This document shows positions 1-11,144 of a stretch of 64,000 nucleotides of DNA, in pieces (positions within the stretch are counted from its first letter, which is position 1; the number at the start of each line of letters is the position of its first letter). The stretch spans positions 108,163,366-108,227,365 of the forward strand of contig OZ021721.1 of assembly GCA_963978545.1 (NCBI GenBank). Reading direction: 5' to 3'. Source of the stretch: Linyphia triangularis. Lineage: Eukaryota > Arthropoda > Arachnida > Araneae > Linyphiidae. The notes beneath the pieces were generated by a model that was not told the DNA's origin, did not search any database, and saw only the letters and a program-made list of their open reading frames with translations. The translations under genes and the position numbers were made by a program.

Positions 1-100
1 CTTATAAAACGAAGAAATATAAAAACATCTATGCCTAACCTGGGATTCGAACCCGGCACCTTTGGCATGCGAGGCCAGAGCTAATGCGTTTGGATAAACA
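1..100 (-). mobile_element. tRNA-derived SINE, family 1, partial
   Basis: The segment holds GGGATTCGAACCCGG (about 42-56), the reverse complement of a Pol III B box (GGTTCGAATCC). It is followed by the family signature TTTGGCATGCGAGGCCAGAGC. The same signature occurs at 7.5 kb, 30.1 kb and, more diverged, 53.2 kb, which defines a dispersed family. Only the tRNA-like head is visible; the rest may lie left of the window or be lost. The family assignment rests on internal comparison only. Confidence 0.65.
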
Positions 101-1550
101 TAGCAAATGTTTTTGGTAGCAACCGTTGCATTAATACCCTTGTGAAACTCAAAAAGCATACAATGTTGGATATGTATCCCATTTGGTATTTGGTTGCCCG
201 TATCACCATAAATTGCAAACAAATATTAAGATTCAATTACTTACGAGTAAACAAATCACTCAAATCTTAAAATGATTTGGTACGACTTTGAAGTACACAA
301 TGAGCTGATAAATAAATAACGAATATCGACATGCGCGAAAACGATATTACTATCCTGTCCCCTTAATATATCAACTAAAGTAATGTAACATTCTCTTCCA
401 TCAGTGGACAATTAATTTTGCGGGTGTAACAAAACGATAGTTTTTTTTGCTTGTGGTGAAAAAAGGTAACTTTATTATGTATTCTTTGTATATTGTAATA
501 TAAACAATTTTCAATTGGCCTTTTTATCTTCTGTAGATGTCAGGAAAATTATTCTTGTTAAGCATAACTCTGAAAGCAAAGAACTTCACAATTCCAAAAA
601 TAAAAAATTGTGGCAATTGAGAATGATTATGCACACAGCTTACTAAAGAAATAAAAGTTCTTGAAATAAGCACACAAAAAATAGAACGCTGCCTACGCTG
701 AACGCTAGTTAAAATATTGAGAGTAATGCTATATGTTAGGACAATGATATTTTTTTCAGTGACAAACATTTTGTAATTTTCCAATTATGGAAAAATAATG
801 AAATTATTTTTCTTTGTATAAACACTTTATTATAAATTAAATTAATAGATGCAGGAAAATTATTATTATTATTAATTTATTTAACATTTATAATAGGCTT
901 TAGTGACAAGCCAGGATAATGACTTTGGGATGTTCGATATATTTGTAAACATATATATTTAATTAATAAGTTATTTATCTGAAGAGTAGCCTGGAACATA
1001 GAAAAGTTATTAAAATGCTGTTAATTATTTTCGTATTTGTGTTTAGAGTGGTTAAATGTTTTGACATGTATTTTTCTTGTTTTGGGAGAATGATCCAATT
1101 AACTTGATAAAATTATTCAGAAATAACTTAGTCTGTAGCTTGTTCTTTACATCTGAACAAAACATTGCTCAACAGCGCACTTCTTTATCAAAATAGTACA
1201 TTACGACTAAGTGCAAGGATTTAATGACATTTATTTGGGTGTCCAGGGATGTGACCTATTGCCCTAGTTACAGGCATAAAACTTGAAATAAACTAACATT
1301 AAACTTAAAATGTACTTATAAGAAATATAAATGTTTTTTCAAACATTTGCTTAATATAGAAATGCAGTTTTAAGAATTTTTAGTGTTTTTAATTTATAAA
1401 ATATTTACCTGTGGAACTATACAAAAAGTCAAGATTAAATAGTAAGTAGTGGTCGTCCAACGGTGCAACATGTCTTTGTATCAAAGTAAAATTTTAATAA
1501 TAATAAAAATATTTTATGGTAATTTGAATTGCAATTAATTATAGCTGTCA
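101..1550. other. AT-rich sequence, nothing recognised
   Basis: Unique-looking AT-rich DNA. The short open frames here have no recognisable motif or plausible codon structure. No repeat shared with the rest of the window was seen. Confidence 0.5.
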
Positions 1551-1558
1551 TTAATATA

Positions 1559-1803
1559 CAGGCGCGTAGCCAGGGGGAGGGATATGGGGAAATATCCCCT
1601 CCCGAATAGAGTGCCAAAATTAAAGGATTTTATTGTTTAAAATGGTAAATTTATTTAAAATATTCTTGAATTTCGAAACATGCGTGGAAGAAATATCTGA
1701 TTTCTTGATTGATAAATATATATGGTATTAATAAAAATAATAATCAAGATTTTCTGACATTTAATTTCATACCCCTCCGAAAAAATTTCTGGCTACACCC
1801 CTG
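1559..1803. mobile_element. hAT-type MITE, 245 bp, intact ends
   Basis: The ends are imperfect terminal inverted repeats: CAGGCGCGTAGCCAG at the left, and at the right the complement reads CAGGGGTGTAGCCAG (13 of 15 match). The flanks are a perfect 8-bp direct repeat TTAATATA (1551-1558 and 1804-1811). An 8-bp TSD with CAGG-type ends is the hAT signature. The element has no transposase ORF, so it would depend on an autonomous hAT elsewhere. The perfect TSD suggests a fairly recent insertion. Confidence 0.88.
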
Positions 1804-2000
1804 TTAATATACCTTTTGTAATCAACACCCAGTTACACAATTTCCTGATTTTCTATAGAATGACCAAGTAATGAAATACTGAGTTACAAAGCCTGGTTAG
1901 AGTAATAAATAGGTACAGAATTTAAATAGGTACAGGGTGAGTTTAAAATGGTGCACATCAAAGTTTACTAGCCCGTAAAAATACCAGTTCAAGAATTTAA

Positions 2001-2403
2001 ATTTAAGTCGCTGAACTGCAAATGCTCCTTTGAAAATTCATCATCAAAATAAATTTCTTGAAAACGCCTCGCACTCAAAAACTCTACATAGTCACTCAGT
2101 TACTTTTTACACTTTGGTCTTTCAAACTTTTTTCTTGCGTTTGTAGCAACTCGATGCGTACTGTCGTTCCATTTTCATAAAAAGCGTTTAGAAAATATTT
2201 GAATTAAAGTCTCTGAATTGCAAATGCTCCTTTGAAAATTCATCATCAAAATAAATTTCTTGAAAATGCCCTGCACACGAAAATTCTACATAGATTTTTA
2301 CTCAGTTGTTTTTTACACTGTTGTCTTTCATTTTTTTTTGCGTTTGTATCAACCCGAGGCATATTGTAGTTACAATTTCATGAAAAACATTTAAAAAATA
2401 TTA
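2001..2403. repeat. Tandem duplication, two units of about 201 bp
   Basis: Two head-to-tail copies start near 2001 and 2203. Each has the order AATGCTCCTTTGAAAATTC, then CATCAAAATAAATTTCTTGA, then TTGCGTTTGTA. The copies differ by scattered substitutions and small indels. A run of more than 20 A follows at about 2438. No coding potential. Confidence 0.8.
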
Positions 2404-5235
2404 TTAACAAATAGGATATTCTAGCAAAAAAGTGAAGAAAAAAAAAAAAAAAAAAAAAAAAGAGAGACAAAGAGATACATAACACGTGAAGAGATTGTTT
2501 GGGAATTGTTGAGTAAACAAAAACAAGTAGAAAAACAAGAGATAAGTTTTTCAGTTCAGTTCGAATGTGCAGTTCGGAAGTCCAAATCTGAAGATGAAGG
2601 AAAACGCCCCACAAAGACCCATTCGCTTAAAATTTGAAAACTATCTTACCTGACATGTGTTCTTTAAAAATTAGTTTCGCTTTTGTTTGTAGCAATTTTT
2701 AAATTTCTTTATTGGAATTTTGGGACCCCTATAAAAGTACTCAGCGATCAGACCGATCCTCCATGTAGTTGATAGTATAAGAAGTTTATGGCTTCCCAAT
2801 TTTGATCAAATTACTGTTTGTATTGAAATTGAAACATCTGTTTTTTTGAAAACTGGAATATTTTAATGAGTTACATAAAATATTTATATATTTCAGTCCA
2901 TATCACCCATACATTTTAAAATTAATTTCATGAATTATGTAGTGCTGCCATCTATGGTTAGTAGATGGTAAGGATTGGATTTGAGATCACATGTAAAATA
3001 TTGTATATTTTTAATTGCTTGTTGATGTTGTGCGTGTAGTTTTGGTTTTTCTCTTTTAAATAAAAAATATAACTATTAAAGTTAGAAAATATTTATTTTA
3101 TATATTAGAGTGTATGGTAAATAGTTTTCCGAACGTGATCTCAGATAACAAATAAGATTAACTGTATTTTTGTTTTCAAAGTCTTAAATTCTAAAGTAAA
3201 ATCCAGAAAAATGCTCATCATTTAAAAACAAAAAAAGTTGCGCAATTTAGAAAATTAAATAAATTAAATTGATGATTACAATTCTTTAAAGATTTCAATA
3301 TAATGGCGGCTTGGCAACCCTAGAAATCGTTAGATTTCGAAAATTGTTGCTTGAAGATTCAACTTTGCTGCTTAATTTCTATATAGACCAAAAATGCATT
3401 GTATTATAAGTAATTTAAGACTATGTTGATTAGAACAGCAGTAGATGGAAGAAAAAATGCCACATATATTTCACAAATCAATGTTTATGCGGTCCTATGT
3501 ATTATAAATGGTATATAATGGTACTCAAACTATGTATTTATAAATGGAAGCAAATAAAATTAGAAAATGTTGTGACTGTATATATTTACTACTTGACAAA
3601 TTCTTAAGAGCACTAATAACTTCAAACAAAAATAATTTTTTCCAAGCACAAATTCCGAGGTTTCGAAATTAATCCAATAACTGAAGGAAAAAAATCAATT
3701 TGTTAATAAATATGCTTTAAATTATAATCTATTTCTTGAAAATACATTAAAATGTTTTACAGATAGTGATAAGGCTCAGTAATTAATGTTTTATTTGAAG
3801 TAAAAAAAATAAAAAATTATACAATTTATTGTTATCGTTTATTTTTTTATATTAAAAAAAAAAAGAAAAAGGATCCAATTATCTGCTATCTTCTCTACTA
3901 TTGTTATGAATAAACATATTACATCATACCTCTTTTTTTAAAACATTTTGACAGCCAATGGCCATCACTGCTCACATTCATACCTTGTAAATTGATTGTA
4001 CATGTACAGTGTTTAAAAGTGTAAAAATATTATAAAATCTTCCAAAATTGAGAAGGGTGTTGGATGGGGGAGGTATGGGGAGGGGGGTGACAGTATGATT
4101 AACCTGTATTATTATATGTTGATACAAGAAGTTCTAAAAATGATACCCTATTTGAAAAATGAGTTTAAAAAAAAAGTTCTATTGTGACAGTGATTGTCAC
4201 TAAAAGACCGCTTCTATGCAGGTTTTATTACGATCATCATATTTGTATACCAAACATGTACTATTTAGTTACTCAAAGTCCCTTGTAGAGTATACTTTAT
4301 TTTTTCTTATTAAGTTCTGTTTGAGAATATTTGAGATACTAGATGGCGCCACATACGCAGCATTTAAATCCGAATCTCAATCCGGTAACATTTTATATTT
4401 GAGTTAAATGCTTAAAAAGTATTCTTATGCAGCGAATATATTTTTATAGTTGTGATTGTTTGAAAAATTTTCTGCAGAAAATTGCTATTGTAATGCTTTA
4501 ATGATTCGACCAATTAAATTTTTGTAAGCTAAATACATCATTTAAGTCTAATTTTTTAACTTCAATTTGTGTTATAAATTTTTAATTTTGAGAAACGTAC
4601 AACTGTTCTAATTTAGAAGAAGACATAGGCGTAACAAGAGTTGCTGAATGGGGGGAAGGTTACGAGAAATATAGACTCGCTACACCAATGAAAAAAAAGA
4701 GAAGGGAAGGGGGGGGGGGGAGTAAAAAAAAAGGAACAATTTTGTCTTCTTGAACAAGTTTTCAAATCTTTGTCTAAATCTACGGGATAAGAGAAATTTC
4801 TTAAGAATTCTTCTTCTTCTTCTTCAAATAAAAATAAAATAAAAAAAAAGAGTAGGAAAATGTTCTTAAACACATGGAAATTGAAAGGGTCTGATATAAT
4901 TGTAAAATACATGAATGTAATATTTTCGGAGAAACTTTTCAAGCGTAATAAACAATAGGATCAGTGTCAGTGGTAGGATCCCCTCGAAATATTTCAAACA
5001 TACACTGCCAAAGATAAGCATTAAAGAAACTTACACAAACATTTAAATATATTTTTCGCGTCTGTAAATCTGCGGATAAAATTGTTATTTTTTCTCTTTC
5101 GTCTATCTGGGGAGTTTTTCTCAACTTGAACAGTAATTTCACCACATTTTTCATCGTTACTCCTTTTGCAAAATAAAAGCAGTGTCTCACTTTGAGTTTT
5201 GCGTTTGCTACCTGCACTCATTTTAATTACTTTCA
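2404..5235. other. AT-rich sequence with homopolymers, no gene seen
   Basis: No shared repeat or protein motif was recognised. Simple tracts include poly-A near 2438-2460 and a run of about 12 G near 4709. The open frame on the minus strand at 4.6-4.9 kb is driven by these tracts (poly-Glu and poly-Pro/Phe translations) and is not a gene. Confidence 0.5.
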
Positions 5236-5239
5236 ATCA

Positions 5240-5898
5240 AATTAACATAGGGGAATGAAAGCATTGTTTTTGGTAAAAAAAATGTCTAATTTTTTCTGTC
5301 TGTGTTTTCGTGGTCAGCATAACTCCCGAACGATTTGACCTACCATGTTCAAACTTGAAGTACAGGTTAATGGGGGGGGGGGGGCATGGAACTTGTCATA
5401 TAGGTTTTCGTCAATATTGGGCTTTCATAAAACATGAAAAAAAAAAAATCAATTTTTTAACAATTACTAAAAAGCGGCTCAAACGATTTTGATCAAAATC
5501 TCTATGATAATGTTTCTTAAGATGATCTAAACATCTCCACCTCCGAAATTCCCATAAGAATGTTATAAAGGTGTAAAATATAAAAAACGAGTGTCTTCAA
5601 CATAGAGTTCTCTTCCCTTGAGGATCGCTCATCAACGAAGTTTTTCTCATCTCCTGTGTTTCACTAACAAGGAAGGATTTTGTAAGAATTATCGAAAAGT
5701 GTGTTCTCCATTCGCCATTGTGGTGGTGTCTTTTTTCTTTTTTTTCTGGCCCTTGTAAGAACTATCGATGAAAATATCACTAAATTGGCCTTTTTTCAAA
5801 TAAATGAAAATAGTAATAACACTATTCCACGTCAAATTGAAATGTACTGACCAGTATTATAGTGTAATTGAAAGTTGGGCGATGTTCCACTCCTCTGG
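5240..5898 (+). mobile_element. Dispersed repeat family D, copy 1
   Basis: This segment has a diverged, roughly collinear partner in inverted orientation at 44.22-44.91 kb. Shared blocks in order include a start near TTAACATAGGG(G/T)AATGAAAG, then GTCAGCATA(A/G)CTCCCGAACG (about 5314-5334), GATCGCTCATCAACGA (5623 on), TCGCCATT (5711 on) and GTTCCAC (about 5884). The ends are at most weakly inverted, so the class is unknown. It lies immediately upstream of another MITE (5909). It is probably a non-autonomous DNA element; it has no credible ORF. Confidence 0.7.
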
Positions 5899-5908
5899 TT
5901 TACATTCA

Positions 5909-6475
5909 GGGGGGTCCGGCAAATGAAAAATTTTCAGGTTATTAATTTCGAGTTTATTATTGTTTATCAAAATATGCATTTTTCTCTTTAAAATGATGCC
6001 ACATTTGTATTTATATCTTATTTCAAAGTATTTTTAATAATTTTTTTAAGTAAACAAAATGTAGGTGTTTAATGCATGTTTTGTAACTTCAAAGTCGAAT
6101 ATTTCAAAATGCCATTTTTTCGTGTTTGGGGGCACATAGCTTAAAATCTATATGACATAAATGCTTGAAATTTTTTTACATATGTCTCTCTTATGTATTT
6201 AAGTACTTTAACACGAAGAATTATTGATAAGTAGCATACTTTCTTTTTTTTTAAATAATTAGTCTAAAATTTTAAAAAATTTCTTAAACATATTTTTAGA
6301 AAATCATAATTATTTTAATTTTTAAAAAATAACAAAAATCTCGTGTTAAAGTATTCAAAAGTATCTAAATATTATACTGTGAAAGTTTCATAATAATTGA
6401 AGAATCGGTTATTAAATGAGATGCCCCCAAAGTTGTTGAATTTAACATGGGCTCCTATGGAGGTGCCGGACACCC
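5909..6475 (+). mobile_element. MITE family E (TTAA/TTCA-type TSD), copy A, 567 bp
   Basis: Left end GGGGGGTCCGGCA and right end TGCCGGACACCC are inverted repeats. The flanks are TTCA (5905-5908 and 6476-6479). A second, inverted copy lies at 9596-10170 and aligns over its whole length with a TTAA duplication, which fixes the boundaries. A TTAA-like four-base target is seen in piggyBac and Kolobok superfamilies; I cannot choose between them. No transposase is present. Confidence 0.87.
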
Positions 6476-6479
6476 TTCA

Positions 6480-7520
6480 GTTATTGTTTAGTGTTTTCTG
6501 CACAACGCAATGTCCACTCGAGACATGTTTTCCATTTCTCCAGCCTTGCGTAGTTATCATCAAATGGTACATTAAATAGCAAGTTTGCTCTTCTGGTGAA
6601 AAATCCATGTATAGACTTGCAGTTTGGTATAGCTTTTGATCACCTTAGTAAAACAATGATCACTGCATAATCTCAATAATGAAATTTAATGGATAATTTG
6701 AGTAATTATCAACAAAGATCTGGTTGGGGAAAAAAGGCAATACATTTGCTTATTTTTTTCTTAACTTAATGGGGATGGGAAGGGGGGGGGGGGGGTTAAC
6801 CCCTAAAACCTCCCTCTTTGCGCCTATGGTCTTTCATCAACTGTCGATGACTACAGCCAAGGCTGTATAGCGCTTATGTTTCCGCGATAAAGACCCCATT
6901 TCTCCAGCCTGTGTAGCGCGTCTAGTTGCCTGCGAACAGCTTAGGGGTCATTTCATGTCAAATCAACACAAAAAGATAGCATTTTAAACCCGACCCCTTC
7001 AGATTTTAATACAATTTTGCTCACTTGTTGGATTCATAGTGAAAAGAAAAAATGGCCAATCTTAGGTTTGAATATCGTTTGGTTTCTGAAATACGGCGTT
7101 TCAAAAATTGTCTAAAAGGTCAAAATTTCGCATTCTTGCTTTACGAATTTGCACATAATGTTGTCCCTAATTCTCATAAAACATTGCTTTTGGTGCTAAA
7201 AAAAAGTTGAATATTTGGGATTTCTTATGATGTATCACTTACACCAATTTAATTTTTTTTTTTTTAATTCTAAGGTCAAACAGTTTGACCTTTGACCTTC
7301 GATATCTCAAAAAGGGGTATTTTTCTTTCTTTCAGAAAAATATATTTTCTTTATACATTAACTATCTACAAAAATCTTTTGGTTTCATTTTTGGACCGCA
7401 ATGGGATGGGAAGTTATAAATTTAAATACAAACCCTTATCCTTAATTTCGCTCGATAATCGCTTGTGATGGGTGCGAAGTGGAGATTCCCATATTCGCGA
7501 TACCTTAAGCAAAAGTTTCA
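6480..7520. other. Unassigned sequence with a poly-G tract
   Basis: Contains about 14 G at 6782-6795. The phrase CCATTTCTCCAGCC occurs twice (near 6532 and 6897). The stretch from about 6948 (GGGGTCATTTCATGTCAAATC) to 7410 reads like transposon filler, but no second copy or TIR was found. Confidence 0.4.
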
Positions 7521-7522
7521 CC

Positions 7523-7700
7523 TGATGGTTATGGGGTTAACAGTTTGGCCTCGCATGCCAAAAGTGCCGTGTTCGAATCCTGGAATAAGCATTTATCTTT
7601 GTTGTGATTTGGAATCCACGTTAAGCTGTAGGTCTCGGCCTGATTAACCGTTATTGTGCAAGAAACAGGTCGTTGAGAGTACAAAGCAACCAACCTAATG
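7523..7700 (+). mobile_element. tRNA-derived SINE, family 1, near full length
   Basis: The tRNA-like head contains GGCCTCGCATGCCAAAAGTG and a B box TGTTCGAATCC (about 7569). The body follows: GTTGTGATTTGGAATCCACG, TTAAGCTGTAG, GCCTGATTAACCGTTATTG. The tail ends in ACCAACC. The order matches the copies at 30.0 kb (reversed) and 53.2 kb. Pol III transcription with LINE-mediated insertion is the known mode of such elements. A TSD was not firmly identified. Confidence 0.82.
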
Positions 7701-8045
7701 CAAAAATATATACAGGGAACTGAATGTAAACTATCTACTTTTTTAAAAGAATTGAATGATGAAAATTTAATTCTTGCTCTTTTGTTAAATGTGTGGGAGA
7801 GTTACCATACTTTATAATTAGGATTTACAAGTTTACTGATATGCAATGAAATAACTGCCTTTTCAAGGGGGATTGAAACACTTATCGTTTGTGTTTGTCA
7901 TATTCAAAAACATGTGAAATTAATGTTGATAGGTTGACATTTTCGAACTAATTAAGTAAAGAAATTGAAACTCCATTAGATTCCTGTTAAACCTGCAGAT
8001 ATACAATTGTTTGTAAATATTCTCAAACAATATGTTACCTGTTGA
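7701..8045. other. AT-rich spacer
   Basis: Sequence between two SINE copies. No feature seen. Confidence 0.5.
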
Positions 8046-8162
8046 TGTTCGATGGATGTTCGTTGTGGTTCGGAATCTTAGCTTTAAGCTGTTGGTCCTG
8101 ACCTGATTATCAGTTATTGTGCCAAAAATTAGATCGTTGAGTGTACAAACCAACCAACTAAC
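8046..8162 (+). mobile_element. tRNA-derived SINE, family 1, 5'-truncated body
   Basis: Carries GTTCGTTGTGGTTCGGAATC, CTGACCTGATTATCAGTTAT and the tail ACAAACCAACCAAC, so it is the body and tail of the family without its tRNA head. Truncation at the 5' end is usual for LINE-mobilised copies. Confidence 0.75.
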
Positions 8163-8223
8163 AATGTAACAGCTTAGCTAAATCTTGGCTGTTCTGCTAT
8201 AAAAATCAAGTCCACAATGTAGT

Positions 8224-8931
8224 ATGACGTCATTTACAAGACCTCTATACATTTTTCTTGTGAATATAATAACCAACACTTCCTCTGCTTTCGTTAACAA
8301 ATGTTGCTGCTACTATATTTTTGAATTGATTGTCTTGGAGCAGAAATTACATCGGATACCGAATTCCATGGAATGCAATATCGGGGTTCCTTCCTTGTAC
8401 ATGGGCAATGCCAGGAGGTTGCAAAGGGTCTGGAGGAAACAAAGCACACGCATTTGGCCCCAGAACATCACGGTCAGCATCATGGTCTGGGCAGGGATTT
8501 CATTGGGATATCGCAATGACCTGCACATCTTCTGGCGAGGTTCTGTGACGACTATACGGTATCGAGTTGAAGTCGTAGGCTCCATTGTGAAACAGTATGC
8601 TGCAACAGTTGGTTCTTTCGTTTTAATGAATGGTAATGCGCGTCCCCATAGAGCTGCCATCGTTGACAACTTTCTGGAAAGTAAGGGGGTTGCGCGTAAG
8701 GAGTGACCGGCTTACTCGCCGGACCTTAATCCAATTGAAAATATTTGGGATGCCCTCGGTCGTGTTGTATGTAGACGTTTCCCACCTCCAGCCACTCTCA
8801 GAGATTTAGAAACTGCCCTACAGGAGGAATGGCGATTACTGAACTCTGCAGTGGCTGATCACCTCGTAACAAGCATAATCACACGCTGTAAACTTTCTAT
8901 GCAGGTGAGGGGTGCTCACAAACCCTATTAA
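8224..8931 (+). pseudogene. Tc1-like (DD34E) transposase remnant, C-terminal part
   Basis: One reading frame runs across 8224-8931 with a single internal stop (TGA 8704-8706) where the family normally has Trp. The residues before about position 60 show no similarity I recognise. From position 85 the Tc1 catalytic core is clear: SIMVWAGISLGYRNDLHIF, then FVLMNGNARPHRA, then after the stop PAYSPDLNPIENIWDALG and a C-terminus ending in VRGAHKPY. Spacing from the second acidic position (137) to the Glu (172) is 34 residues, as in Tc1 DD34E enzymes. The second Asp is replaced by Gly (NGN instead of DDN), the first Asp region is missing, and the HTH DNA-binding half is absent, so the copy is dead. 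TIRs were not found. A SINE fragment lies just upstream. Known function of intact members: cut-and-paste transposition into TA. Confidence 0.9.
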
Positions 8932-9440
8932 TGTCGTTTTTTGTTGTTTGTTTGGAATTTAAATATCATTTTGTTGATTAAGCAAATGTGATGTCATCTT
9001 ATAATTTATGAAAATTTAATATTTTTTTATCTTTGTTTGTAATTCTTTGTTTTGTTTCATGATTAAACATAGAGCTATTTACTTGCAGCATTTCGCGTCA
9101 ATCAAAGCAGTACTTGACCCTTTTTTTGCATTTTATCGCTCCGTGCTTAGTGTGTTTATTTATGAGAAAAGTACTGAAAGATCTTTGTGGTGGTACTTAC
9201 CCCTCGTAATTGTTGTATGCTTGAAACAGCGCAAAGACTTAACATCTCCAGGCGCGTTTCGATTTTTCAAGTTTTGCAAGTGAATTCTTCCAATTTTAGT
9301 TGAAGTACTTAGTGATAACTTCCTGTAAAATCTAAGATTAACAATGTGTCCCATTTCTCTATGATTACACAATGTCCTTAATAATCAGCCCGAAGTATAG
9401 ATATGTAGTTGTTTCTTATCCCACTTGACTGTCAGCAGCA
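8932..9440. other. AT-rich sequence downstream of the Tc1 remnant
   Basis: Probably includes transposon 3' sequence, but no inverted repeat partner was seen. Opposing short open frames at 9.05-9.37 kb have no recognised motifs. Confidence 0.4.
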
Positions 9441-10247
9441 TCAGATCAAGTCCATGAACTCTTGAGCTTTCAGAAGAGCAAGAACTACACCAGGATTAGA
9501 GTGCAGCTGATCTTTCTGGCATCCAATACATGACAAGGCATAAGCAGGAGTGGCCTGAACCAAGTTACACTTATGGCAAAGAGGGTAGACTTTAAGGGGG
9601 TCCGGCACCTCCATCGGAGCTCATGTTAAATTCAACAACTTTGGGAGTATCTCATTTAATAACTTATTCTTCAATCATTATGAAACTTTCACAGTATAAT
9701 ATTTTGATACTTTTGAAAACTTTTTAATACAATATTTTTATTATTTTTTGAAAATTAAAATAATAAAAACCTTCTAAAAATATGTTTTAAAAATTTTAAA
9801 AAATTTTAGGCTAATAATTTAAAAAAAAAAGTATGCTTTTTAGAAATTATTCCTAATGTTAAAGTACTTACTTCGTGTTAAAATACATTAGCGAAACATG
9901 CATAAAAAGTTTCAAGTATTTATGTCAAATAGATTTTAAGTTATGTGCCCCCAAACATGAAAAACGGTGTCTTGAGAGAATCAGCTTTGAAATAAAAAAA
10001 AACATACATTAAATTCCTACATTTTGTTTTCTTCAAAAAATTATTAAAATACTTTAAAGGAAGATATAATTACAAATGTGGCATAATTTTAAAAAGAAGA
10101 ATTTAAATTTTAATAAACATTAATTAACTCAAAATGAATAATCGGAAAAATTTTCATGCGTCGGATACCCTTAAAGAGCTACAATAAGCGTAGAGCACTA
10201 AGATGACCGCTGAGGGGTCTGGCCAGAGCAGTCTTATCCCTTCTACA
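9441..10247 (-). pseudogene. Non-LTR retrotransposon (LINE) ORF2 C-terminal fragment, split by a MITE
   Basis: Reading the minus strand, 10247-10175 encodes RRDKTALARPLSGHLSALRL with one following in-frame stop. After the MITE at 9596-10170 is removed together with one TTAA, the frame continues at 9595 as YPLCHKCNLVQATPAYAL, then SCIGCQKDQLHSNPGVV and finishes FMDLI-stop (stop at 9441-9443). The RSGH-type block followed by a Cys-rich C-x2-C tail and a short hydrophobic end is typical of the extreme C-terminus of arthropod LINE polymerases; I cannot name the clade with certainty. Only about 75 codons survive. The intact protein would be a reverse transcriptase with endonuclease. The clean resumption of frame shows the LINE was there first. 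Confidence 0.75.
9596..10170 (-). mobile_element. MITE family E, copy B, 575 bp, inserted in a LINE
   Basis: Ends read GGGGGTCCGGCA at the left and GCGTCGGATACCC at the right, flanked by perfect TTAA (9592-9595 and 10171-10174). It is the reverse complement of copy A at 5909-6475 along its whole length, including the subterminal block GTTGAATTTAACATG and the central block GGGGGCACATA. It interrupts a LINE reading frame exactly at TTAA. Non-coding and non-autonomous. Confidence 0.9.
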
Positions 10248-10317
10248 GATATAGATATTAATTGTTAGTTGCAATTGAAACACGTATTTCTTCCTTTAGA
10301 TCTCCTTCTTTTGATCA

Positions 10318-10767
10318 ACTAGTTGAAGTGCCCGGCGTTGCCCAGGTGATGATAGAACACATTGAAATTAAATTGTGCTCCCGATAATCTGCGTTAGTTA
10401 TGATACCTATTCAAAAGTCCAGTTCAGTTTGGTTCAGCAGATCTAAAATTATAATTACAGACCTTATGGAGCGAAAAAAAGAGAATTAGTTTTGTTTAAA
10501 ATTTTAATTGGCTAGTTATCTTCCACTTGTTTCTAAGATTAAGTATGCAAAACTTCTTCAAGATCGGAATAAAACTGTAAATTTAATGCTGATACCCTTT
10601 AAGGAGTGAAACAGGGTGAGGGATTTTTGAATTTTCAATTAAGTAGTTATCTTTCACTTAATTCCGAAGATCAAAGGTGTAAAATTTCATCAAGATAGGA
10701 ATAAAACTGTAACTTCCTAAAGAAAAAACATATTTGCATACATACGGACACTCTTTTTATATATATA
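10318..10767. repeat. Probable transposon-derived dispersed repeat
   Basis: Starts near AGTGCCCGGCGTTGCCCAGG, a phrase I know from abundant arthropod repeats, and ends at a short TATATATATAG. It contains an internal duplication of about 130 bp: TAGTTATCTTCCACTTG at about 10514 and TAGTTATCTTTCACTTA at about 10645, each followed by TCAAGAT(C/A)GGAATAAAACTG. No second copy lies in the window, so class and boundaries are uncertain. Confidence 0.45.
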
Positions 10768-11144
10768 GCTTGACTAATTTGACAATCATCTCGCTAGTTG
10801 GTAGATTTCGTTGTTAGTATACGATTACAACTTTTCCTAATTAATAAAATAATTCTTAATTTTTTTCAAACTGAAGTACTGAAATATACAGTTACCTTAC
10901 TCCTTATCAGGTTATCTGATTCTAATAAAAGTCCGTTGAATATTGAATCCTGTAGTTCAATTTAAAAAATATTTTGAATCCTATAAAAACACTGTCAGGG
11001 TGTCAGGTGATCCGTCAAAAGAATTTTCGCAAAAAATTGGGAAAGTAACTGGTTTTCTTATTCCCGTAGCATTTCGCAAAATAATAATAATAATAAAAAA
11101 ACAATTTCTTATTGACAAAATAATATTTCCCTTCGGTTTGGTGT

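Noticed and set aside
4620..6830. CATAGGCG near 4626 and CGCCTATG near 6822 as TIRs of a 2.2-kb element containing both 5.2 and 5.9 kb repeats
   Set aside because: Similarity covers only about 8-12 bases and no target duplication is present at the flanks.
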